Source of the DNA: Mytilisepta virgata | Lineage: Eukaryota; Mollusca; Bivalvia; Mytilida; Mytilidae | NCBI GenBank assembly: GCA_028015205.1 | Contig: JAPWFG010000068.1 | Coordinates: 61,001 to 125,000, forward strand | Reading direction: 5' to 3' | DNA: 64,000 nt | Made by a program: the position numbers and the translations under genes | Shown here: positions 50,263 to 62,280 of the stretch, piece after piece | Position numbering within the stretch: position 1 is the first letter of the stretch | Layout: the number at the start of each line of letters is the position of its first letter | The notes under the pieces: generated by a model | Database searches by the model: none | Seen by the model: only the letters and a program-made list of their open reading frames with translations | What the model was told of the DNA's origin: nothing

Positions 50263-51968
50263 TACCCTTTCCACCCTCTCAAACATGTAACTCGGTCAAA
50301 TGAAAACATTAACTTATTAGGACAGTAATGTTCAATCGGAAGAAATTTTATCAAGATTTATATTACTTGACACAGTTTCCAGTGACAACACCAGGATCAA
50401 CATTGTCTTTTCGATATTCTCATTCAAAATGGAACAATGTTACGGTGATGACTGCTATAAACAAAGCCGTAGCCATGGGGCTGCAATGCTAGCGATCGAC
50501 TCCTTTAAAAAAAAAATTGTTTATTTTTTTAGTAAATTTCTTTCGGGATTCTAGCAGCTACATAATCACATATAGGTGTACGTCGATATTTCATTGAAAA
50601 TATATACAAGCTTCGGACCTTTTCGTGTGTTAAAATGACTAGGACCGAGACTAGAATCGATTTCGATGGTCCGTATTTTGTTATGACAGCATTCTTGAGT
50701 CCTGGGTCCTCAGTGGTCGACCCAAGAATTGCTTTTGTAACAAATTGTTTTTTGCAAGAAATAGTATTCAGGTTAAAGGTTTATTTCGACCGTACAACAG
50801 TTATTAGCTTTTGGGTAAAGAGTTAATTTTATTCTTCATTTTGTTTAGTACTGGTTATTTGTTGTTGCTTATGAATACTAATACTGGTTTTCGTTGGAAT
50901 ATTTTTTTATGAAATTAATATAAAGTTCTTAAAATTATTGAAGAGGTATAAAATTATGGTTCCAACAGAAAATCTTATTCTTAGTTTGGTGATTTACGCC
51001 AGGCAGGCGTGTGTCTTTCAGACAGCTCCACGCTTTAAGGCGTGTATAACTGTTGGAGAAATAAGAATATAGTCCTTAAAACTTATTAATACGATAAAAA
51101 AAACACTAGATAATGAAACAATAACGCATTATATATGTAGTAATGAAATCGAATTTGTAATTGTACACTTTATTTCAATATAGTTCAATTTATACATTAT
51201 TTTATTCAATAAACTGAATAGGATTTGGCAGCAGGCTGAGCCCATCTAAACCCTCTCCCAATAAGGTACAACTATAAACAAACACAAAATACAACACAGA
51301 GTATACCGACATTTAAACAATATTCATGCGAGAATAGGCATTCACTACTAAAAAACTAATTCACCTAAAAAATAAAAATAATAATAATAAATAAGTAATA
51401 ATAATCGCTTAAGGTGAACTGCATTGGGGTTTTGTACAGAATCTACTTGAAGCTATTCAAAATAGGCTGTACTTAAAGAATAATTTGGTGCCTATACCAA
51501 ATGATGAAAATTTGATAATTCTTCTTTGGATATAATTCAGATTTGATCAAAAATAACATAAACAGAGAGTATATAATTATAATACATAAAGTGTAATACT
51601 GATAACAAATAAGACGAAAATTGTCTATTTCAAATGATGTTTCTGAATAAACAGAGAAATACTCAACTAAACTTTTGAATATATTACACAGAAAGTAGTT
51701 TAGCAATTGAAATAGAATTGGAAATGATGGGTGGATCAGTCTGAGCTACATTAAGAAAATTTACCAGATTGTAAAGTTTAATCCTGAACTGCCTTGAACA
51801 CATCAATGTTTTGTTTGAAACTCAATGAAGTACACGCATATCACACAGCAATGAATCAACAGAGATAGTAATAATAGAATCAATATTTGCAAGTTTGGTA
51901 AATAATATATCTCTAATAGCATCATATAAAGCTGGAAAATCGAAGAAATTTCAATATTTAAACCTCAG
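50263..51968. other. no gene recognised
   Basis: No supported exon. A 63-codon open frame at 50635-50826 has no recognisable motif. About 51255-51310 loosely resembles the dispersed repeat at 28310 and 36040. Confidence 0.4.
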
Positions 51969-51976
51969 GATCGGAC

Positions 51977-52255
51977 CACAGGGGCTCGTTACAATTGACA
52001 CAGTATGTCATCTGTGACTGATCCGGCCCCGATCTATAATACCATAACACAAGGGAGGAATCAATTCCGAGAGCGCCAAATTTCAAATCATCAGAATTTT
52101 TTTTCTGTTCTCCATCCAGTCTGCTGTTTTGCTTATTTCTGCAGTAAAATGATTATATTTTAACAAAATGCCTACCTTTTAGCTCTAATTTCCCATAGAT
52201 CGGGGCCGGATCAGTGACAGATGACATACTGTGTCAATTGTAACGAGCCCCTGTG
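51977..52255. mobile_element. intact MITE, hAT-like, 61-bp TIRs and target-site duplication
   Basis: The left TIR is 51977-52037 and the right 52195-52255. They are inverse copies with one mismatch (60 of 61). The tip is CACAGGGGCTCG. Flanks read GATCGGAC on the left (51969-51976) and (G)ATCGGAC on the right (52255-52262), a 7- or 8-bp target-site duplication. A CAGGGG-type tip and about 8-bp duplication are typical of hAT transposons. The 157-bp interior is non-coding, so it would need a transposase in trans. Confidence 0.88.
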
Positions 52256-52454
52256 ATCGGACAATTGTTTCTGTATAAAGAAAGATAACTCCTTTTTATT
52301 ACCATATTTGTATAGTTGGAGTTTTACGCCGTTTTCAGCACATTTGGCTATTTCGTGTCGGTCAGTTTTTATTGGTAGAGGATAGAGGAAGCGAGAGAAC
52401 AAATAAAGCGTGTCAAAAAGGGAGAAATTGGAATTGAAACTTTGTCAGATACTA

Positions 52455-52610
52455 TGATAAGATAAGATAAGATAAGATATTTTATTTTCCAAATTAGGTC
52501 CCCAGGGGGGCATACACACATAACAAATATAATCGTTACAACATACAGTATTTTACATGACATTCATATAATACACCTAAAATTGATATAAAGTTATACA
52601 GGCTATTATA
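52455..52610 (-). mobile_element. non-LTR retrotransposon 3' end, minus strand
   Basis: On the minus strand: ATGCCCCCCTGGGGACC, then TTTGGAAAATAAAATA, then (TCTTA)n to 52455. A GC-rich mini-palindrome, AATAAA and short tandem tail are the usual layout of 3' ends of CR1/RTE-type elements. Only about 130 bp of body is visible before the oppositely oriented element at 52645. Confidence 0.6.
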
Positions 52611-52644
52611 TGTTAAAAAAAATTTAAAAAAAGTATTTAAGACT

Positions 52645-53760
52645 ATGAATCCCAAAGTATTGCTTGACCTGTACAAATCTGTTGTCCTTCCATCCACTCT
52701 TCACGGATGTGAAGTGTTGAACAGTTTGGAAACTCATGACTTATTTGTGCTCAATCGGTTGCATCTAATCATAAAACATATTCTAAAGTTAAAGACACAT
52801 ACTCGTTCAGACATGTGTGAAAGTATCGCAGGCTTATATCCTATTGTTAGTCAAACTGACAAAAGGAAACTGCTTCTTCTACAGAAAATGTGCACGTTAG
52901 ATTATAACTTAAAAGTAAAGCAGATATTCATGACTAGGATGTTTTATTTTCTAATGAACGGAAACGATAAACAATATGGATTCATCCCCGACGTATATAG
53001 TATTCTACACAAATACAACTTGGAAAGATATATTCTTGAATTTACATCCAATGGAAGATTTCCATCTACATTAGAGTGGAAAACGCTCGTAAATGAAAAC
53101 ATTTCAACTGTACAAACTGATTTATGGAAAACAATTTACAATATTTCCCAATATTCATAAATCTGCGACTTTTGCTACTTACTGGAAAAATTCGAAGACA
53201 TTTCATGAAATAAGGACCTCATTTATTATTACAAAATTTTGACGGACGTACCAGATATCAATAAAAAATTGTGCAGTATTTGCAACAGACTATTTACATG
53301 TGCACGCATGCTGTTCCTGTACTTGTACTTATCCACTATTGGATTCCTTACGGGATATTATTACTGAGAATTTTGAACTGGAACTGTTCCGGGAACTTCA
53401 TTCATGCATATGATAACGAGACCCAATATCACATTTTTCTAGGAAGGCTACCAAATACATACATGTACATGTATATGGAAGATGACGAGCTCAATAGCAT
53501 CACGCGACTGTTCCACACGCACGTGATCCAATGTTTAGCAGAATTTAATAGGTATTCGCGGGGGATCTATCAGTGTATGAGATATCATCCTGCTATTATC
53601 TACACACTTAGCTATCATATTTATCATTCCCTTGTATTCTTTTGTATAAGTTTATGTAATATCATTTGTTCTGTCTTTATATAATTATTAGTTATTATGA
53701 TGTAGTTATATGTATGTAATCATTTAAATCTCATATGATGAGGAAATAAAGGAATAAATG
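52645..53760 (+). mobile_element. 5'-truncated, decayed non-LTR retrotransposon (post-RT region)
   Basis: An open frame of 171 codons at 52645-53160 begins LLDLYKSVVLPSTLHGCEVL, the segment that follows the catalytic palm in many non-LTR reverse transcriptases (LYKS.V.P..LYGCE.W). It continues with LNRLH, THTRSDM and DKRKLLLLQKM as in those elements. The catalytic YxDD box lies upstream and is absent. Beyond the TAA the homology-like text jumps frame at least twice: FELELFRELHSC in one frame (about 53370-53405), then YDNETQYHIFLGRLP and DDELNSITRLFHTHVIQCLAEFNRYSRGI in another. The copy is therefore dead. It ends near 53760 at 'aggaaataaaggaataaatg', a typical AATAAA tail. The clade (CR1/RTE-like) is uncertain. 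Confidence 0.75.
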
Positions 53761-54430
53761 AATTCTGCAAATAGCATTATGGTTTATTTTATGAGAATAT
53801 ATTCCAAAGTCAACCGAACCGGACGTCCAAAACATTTGGTATTTTCTTATTTTCTTTGCAATTATATTTGATTTTCTGTGTCAAGCGGGATAACTCGATA
53901 ATTCCATAAAGACCGTTTTCTATAACTCATAATATATTAAATATAAGTAATTAATAATTCTAAATTAACTTTGTGTCAAAGTTTAGTTTAATATTTTTTA
54001 TTAATAGTTAAAAGCCAGAATGTTTTTACAGACTGAGTTGGATTTTTTCTATTTTGACAGAAAAATGATGAAAAAATTAGTTTCACCCCTATTCCCATGC
54101 TAAATCTAAATCCAATATAGATCTAAATACTATATCCTCTTATCTAGATATAGATATTTTTAAAAGACGGTGCTCACCCATTAAGAATTGAAACTGTCAG
54201 ATATTCAAAGATCTGAGTGCTTTTGCTTAAATTGTACAGTAAGTTGAGGATGAGCTTCACTTTTTAATTGAATATTCATTATATAAATAATTTGAGAGAT
54301 GAACTATTTCAGCATATTCTATCACTTGCCAAAATTTTGATTATTTAAATGAATCTGCCATTTTTTTGTTCTTAACTCAAGAAAACTTTAATGTTATTGA
54401 AAAAATTGGTAATTTTATTGGCAGTTGTTT
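53761..54430. other. no gene recognised
   Basis: AT-rich sequence without identifiable coding or repeat structure. Confidence 0.4.
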
Positions 54431-54439
54431 TGACTTGAG

Positions 54440-54690
54440 AAGAACAGGTCTTCACACTGGTATATAATATTAATGTGTTCTTGATTTTGGTTCTGATTCT
54501 GACTGGGGTTTATGGTGATATATGCTGTGTCTGTGACCGATGATACTGAATATTCTTTGTTTGTATTTTATACAGATATTTGAATATTGACTTTTGTATT
54601 GTGCTGTCTACTTTGTCTATATATGTATTGTAACATACCCCTTGTGGGCCCATTCTTATGGAAATAAAAGTATTCTTATATATTAGTGTG
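54440..54690 (+). mobile_element. non-LTR retrotransposon 3' end, plus strand
   Basis: 'acataccccttgtgggcccattcttatggaaataaaagtattctta' at about 54635-54683 has the mini-palindrome (CCCC-TTGT-GGG), then GGAAATAAA, then a short tail. The upstream 200 bp is T-rich, UTR-like sequence; the 5' limit is not visible. Confidence 0.5.
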
Positions 54691-55200
54691 ATGTCCTATT
54701 ATTTATTCAATTACTTCAATCATTGTATCTGATTTATATGGTCTTTATGGGCCCTATATTTTGAAAAATATTCTATTTCATTCTATTCGTTTCTATTCTT
54801 ATCTATTCTCAAAAACCACTGTTCTGATGCATAAGCATATCTATGCAATATCAAGCCCGAGAGCTTTAGCTCTAGGGCTGATACTAGGGCCGATATGGAT
54901 AATGACATGTAATAGTCTATTTATCACATATTTCAAGGCTACAAAGAACACATCAAGTTTAAAAGTCAACAAATGTAAGAAGAACATTAACCTTGAAGAA
55001 ACACTAGAATTTGAGAAATTTTAAATGTCGGTGAGTCTTTCTGATTCGGGTTGAAAATGTACATGTATTATTTTATTTATCGGAGATGTAAATGGTAATT
55101 GTCACCTTTCGACGAAATTTGCACATCTTGTTAATCAAAATTGGTATCAAAGAATTTTATTCCAATAGATGCATTTGGTAAAAATAGAAATTATAGATAA

Positions 55201-55325
55201 ATACATGGTCTTTTTCATATTGCCCTTGTTATCAGCCAGAGACTTTGATATCGGTCCCGGAGGCTTTAGACGATATATATCAGTCGAGGGCTGATAACAC
55301 GGGCAATATGAAAAAGACCATGTAT
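55201..55325. mobile_element. short palindromic MITE with 37-bp arms
   Basis: 55201-55237 and 55289-55325 are inverse copies, 36 of 37 matching (ATACATGGTCTTTTTCATAT... as the outer end). The 51-bp loop contains 'gatatcggtcccggaggc'. The outer A/T flanks (ataaatac/gtattaat) extend the symmetry weakly. Related text (gagagctttagctctagggctgatactagggccgatat) lies at 54862-54898. Confidence 0.8.
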
Positions 55326-56290
55326 TAATTTATTCATCACAGATTTTGCCATTACCAAGAAATAATTTTATTGCTGAATTAGATTTTCCAGTCTTCTAGC
55401 AAGTTTGTCAGGTTTTTGATGATTCCTGAATATAAGGTGCAATTTCACAATGCTACAGCTATTAAACAGTGTTACTTCTTTCACTTAGAATATAGAGTCA
55501 AACAAATGAATGCAACTTAAGTTTCTGTGCTTTTAACCGAGATCTTATAGATCTAATAGATTTTATAACCCCATATACGAAACTGCTTAGAAAATTTATG
55601 AACGGTTAATTCACCATAAATAATCATTAGACAGTTGAGGGGAAGGACGTCGGTAAGGCTCACGAGAGGGCATGTGGATAACACATCATACCAGAACAAA
55701 TAACATGTGATCTGCCCTCGCATGATGTTATTGCCCGGGGGGCAAATAACATGCATCAAATTACGATTACATATGCAAAATCTGCGTTATTTCAATAAAA
55801 TATATGTGATAAATGTTTTATCAAATTAAACCTTCTGTATTTGGTATAAAAGTGACATTGTGTAGAAAAAAAACACTACACTAAATACCCGAAGCTCGGC
55901 ATTTAAGAGGCATAAAAAGGTTAAACAAGATGTGTAGTTTTTTTTTTATAGTGCATATACTTATACATGTACTGAGTAATGTGTGGTGAAAACGGAAGTT
56001 ATTGCGGTTACCGTATAATGCTATAATCATTCAATCCGGTAATATTAAGATACATTTACTCCTTGTTTTTTAAGTTTGAAACATGAGAATATTTACACAA
56101 CGATTCAAAAAATTATCTGGAGAAAACTTTTAAGGGAAGAACACAGATGCAATGCCCATGAAGTCCGCTTCTGGAAAGAACCTATAAAGAGGAGTGAAGA
56201 TGAACCAAACTAAAGTCAGGGAGAAAAATCTTACTCTGGGGGAGTGTGTTTCTGAAATCTATAAAAAAGTATATGTAAATATGTTTCATA
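55326..56290. other. no gene recognised
   Basis: AT-rich flank 3' of actin. About 55640-55760 has 'gggcatgtggataacacatcatacc...ataacatg' repeats of a possibly palindromic element, not resolved. Confidence 0.4.
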
Positions 56291-56293
56291 ACA

Positions 56294-56299
56294 TTTATT
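56294..56299 (-). terminator. candidate actin poly(A) signal
   Basis: AATAAA on the minus strand (TTTATT on plus), about 330 bases after the actin stop. It is the first canonical hexamer I find downstream. Confidence 0.45.
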
Positions 56300-56626
56300 T
56301 CTACAAAAAGTACAAACAAGAGCAGCAACATGTAACCTGAAAAAGGATTTTTTTCAAACAGTTAAATTATTTAGAAATTTAAATACATGTAGATCAAACC
56401 TTGAGCCAATTAACCAGCATTTTGAGTGGTTTGAGTACATGTACCAAATATTTTTGTTTGCTATTTAGTTATAAAGAATATTCTTTCAGTGGCTGATACA
56501 GGAAGTCATTTTAAGTTAAGCAAAATCTTATTATTAAAGCAGAATTTTGTATTCAGAACAATAAACTTTTTTTAAGTGTATATTAAATAATATTCTGAAA
56601 GTATTTATCGTCAATGTTGTTTGTAA

Positions 56627-58840
<2,214 letters not shown>

Positions 58841-58898
58841 CTAGACCGGCAACGTTAACTACTTATTGTAAAAGTGATCTCAGTCATACATTATATTA

Positions 58899-58908
58899 CC
58901 ATATAAGG
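58899..58908 (-). promoter_or_regulatory. CArG box (SRF site) upstream of actin
   Basis: The minus strand reads CCTTATATGG, a perfect CC(A/T)6GG, about 122 bases before the actin ATG. SRF-bound CArG boxes are the standard control element of animal actin promoters. A TATA-like TAATATAATG follows directly downstream. Function is inferred. Confidence 0.6.
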
Positions 58909-59594
58909 TATGAAATTTGACAGGATGTTTAAAGAGAGTACTTGTGTTATGAAAATGTGATGAGTCTACATTTGTTTTTTCCGACTTATATCCTGAGCTA
59001 AACAATGACATATATGTCATTCTGATGGAGCTGAACTGGAGGTTTCTGCTTATTTAGCTAGGATACGAGGAATTTAACGTAGATTTGCAGATATTTTACA
59101 GAACTGTGCATTGAACGACATACTTTTAAATAACTTTTTCTAGTTCGCCTAAATAAGGAAGACTTATAGATACGGAAGATTTACTGATCATTTAACACGT
59201 ATTAACTTGATACAGAGAATTGTATTTAAAAATAAATGAAGATCTAGATTAGGGTCTCAGATTATGTTTTCTTTAAATTTTAGTCTCACTTTTTTCTATT
59301 CAGTCAAAAAATAAAAATTTTGCAGTGGGTTCGAGATTTTCTTCATTGAAGGACTCACTACTGTGACTTAAAAGGTTGAAAACAGCAGTAAAGCAATTTT
59401 CTTCGCTTAAACCTTTGCCATGTGTGTGAAGGATTTTGTGTGAAGTATTAATCCACTTTATCGCTTATATAATATATAACGAGGATGAAATAAAAATTTG
59501 AAAAAATTAAAATGTATAGTTTAAGTAAAGTATAAGAGGTTGTTTAAAGTAATATTGCCATAACAAGTAATAATTGTAACAGTGAACTGTTACT
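58909..59594. other. actin 5' flank, nothing further recognised
   Basis: AT-rich sequence. I see no second CArG box and no exon. Confidence 0.45.
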
Positions 59595-60348
59595 AAGTCT
59601 CCCAAACGAAGTTTCCCAAACATAACTCCCACATATTATTAAAAGATTCATGTTTTCATAATTTCTATGAATCCAGTAATGCTCTTGAAACTGATCTTTG
59701 ACCTATTAAGGGTTTTGTCATTTGAGGGGGGTCGGTGGGGGATCACAATAGTTTTCAAGATATTAAGTATTTTGTCATTTGAGGGCGTACGTGTGGGGCA
59801 CGCCCCCTTTGGACCCCCAATGGTACCATATGTTTCGTCTTTTCATAAAGAGTAATATATATGGTTATAGGGTGGGCATCTCAAGGGTTTTCAAGATATT
59901 AAGGGTTTTGTTGTTTGAGAGGGGTGGGACATGACCGCATCAGACCCCCAATGGTACTAAATGCTTAGTCTAATCATCAGGAGTAATAATATATATGGTT
60001 ATAGGGTAGCGATCTCAATGGTTTTCAAGATATAAAGTATTTTGTCATTTGAGGGGGGCGGGGCATGACCCCCTCAGACCCCCCTTAGGTACCAAATCCT
60101 TCGTCTCATCATAAGCAGTAATAATATATATGGTTATAGGGTAGGAATGTAAACTATATTTGACCTATTCAAAAAATATCAATTTTTGAGGTATTTGAAG
60201 GGTCGTAGCACTGCCCCTGGGCCCCCCTAAACTTGAAAAATGGTTATAAGCAACATCTCATGGGGTACTATCATTGTGCAAAATTTGATTGAAATCGGGC
60301 AAGTATAAAGTACAAAAGTGCCCCGGACAAAGTTGGCGGCGCGAGAAA

Positions 60349-60381
<33 letters not shown>

Positions 60382-60428
60382 GAAACGCAACAAAAACAAT
60401 AAGCCTCCAAACTTCGTTTGGGAGACTT
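59595..60428. mobile_element. hairpin-ended element with 20-bp perfect TIRs and about 135-bp tandem core
   Basis: AAGTCTCCCAAACGAAGTTT at 59595-59614 is repeated exactly as its reverse complement at 60409-60428. The right end also folds on itself (CTCC.AAAC, loop TTC, GTTTGGGAG). Inside, units of about 135 bp share 'ggttttcaagatattaag', 'ttttgtcatttgagggg', 'gacccccaatggtacca' and 'taatatatatggttatagggt'. An (AAT)n microsatellite (60351-60381) precedes the right end. It is non-coding. Confidence 0.8.
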
Positions 60429-62280
60429 AATTAAAACATGATAAAACAGATTTTTTGTAAAACAAAATTTATGTTTCATAGAGTTTCATTTCATTCAGTA
60501 GGGGAAAATTCTCGATTGAAATGCACATGTAAAGTATAAATGTTGAACCCGTTTGAGCAATTTTCAAACGGGAAAACCAGATCTATGACAAACTATGAAC
60601 AATATTTTTTAAATTTAGGGTAAATTAGAAAAATTCCTCACGGTGACAAGTTTTAAAAGTAAAAAAATATCTTTCGAACAGTATCCCCAAATTACCCAAT
60701 TTGCTTCCCGAACGAGAAGGAAACTATCCTACAGTGCACTGTACACAACGTTCTTTCCTGTTTGGAATATTTGAAAATTAATTCCCGAAGGAGAAGTTTC
60801 CTCAACTGCCATTGTTCAAGTAATTAAGCATCTTATCTGATCTTATCTTAAACCTTAATGTAAACATATAAACGATTAAGATCAAAAGGGGGAAGGGGGA
60901 AGTACTTATTAATAATGACCCCAGTCACTCAAAGTACAGATGGTCGAATGCATTAATCAAATATTGATGTTATACATTGTATTAACGTGTTATGTATTGT
61001 TTTTGCTTTACTAAATTGTGAATTTTTATTTATCCATTTTCTAAGTATCTTATCTAAATAAACATCATTTTATTGCAACTTTCTCAGAGAAGGATAACAG
61101 TATGGTTCCAACATATGTCATGTATATCATCAAGTCATGTATATCAAAATCAAGTTAAGTTTGTATAAAGGAACAGTCATTATTTACTAGCTGAGGGGTT
61201 GGGTAATTTTTTTTTTATTTGGAAAGGGGAGGGGGTGAATTTTTTAGTTAAGTGTTGTAGTGAGGGTCTGAATTATATCACCTTTACTTGGGTGGGTAAA
61301 AATTATGCAGCACGTATTTTACCACGTGCCTGTGTATTAGGACTCTGAAGGAAATCAGAGGAAACTTCAGTTTTACTCATTGACTGAAGGGACCTGTAGG
61401 AAATGATCCAGGGAACGGTACGTCTAAACACCACCAAGGCCGCCTTAGTGCACTAAGCTCTTAAAAAATCTTAAAACTGCACTAAGCCCGTGATGGGATA
61501 GTTATATAAGCACCAAAGTCTATCAATACGATAAAGTATTGAATAAATAACATTGATTTCAATTTTGGATTTTATATATTTAGAAATAAAAGAGTTATTT
61601 ACATTTTACATGGCACGCGCCGACTAATGTGTAATGTCCACGTTATCACATTGTTGATTGACTCCAATCAAGCTTGACGAATTAATAAAAGCTGCACTAA
61701 GGACACAATTGACAGGTAACATAGGCACCAAGAACATTCACTTGGATGTGTTTTATTATTGAAGTAATTATGTTCATGGTAGGTATGAAAAAATAAGTAA
61801 TTAAATAGTTTATGAACATGTTTAACGTGGCAAGCTCCATATCTGTTGTGTAATCTCTGATCACTTGTTAATTGCTCCTGACCATCATTCTTTAAGGATT
61901 ATTAATTAACAAGTAAACAATCGTAATTTGTTGCTAATTAGTGATGATAAAGACGGTTGTCGATATTTTCTTTGATGCTTTGTTAGAAAATGATTGTTTT
62001 AAAAAAGTGTTTATTTACGCTGTTTTGCTGTGATTTTTTCGGAAATATCAGTAGAAACATGTGAAATGGAAAGAATTCCATATTGCACCCCAGCTGTGTA
62101 TATTTTTGACGGAATAAAGATACAGATGTTCTTATTGGGGTGCCAAATAGAACTCTTGCCGTGAAAATGGCGTTTACTCAAAGACGAGAATGTATATAAT
62201 ATTTTTTTAATAATTTGTTTACCATTCACTGTTTCGAAAGTTGCACAAATAGACACAGGCTCCAAATATTAAGAAATATA
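60429..62280. other. no gene recognised
   Basis: AT-rich. At 61303-61330 'gcacgtattttaccacgtgc' is a small palindrome. 61610-61675 and 61830-61890 are weakly similar ('tggca.gc.cc...taatctc/gtccac...ttgatt/aattg.ctcc..a.ca'), perhaps a decayed duplication. Confidence 0.35.
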
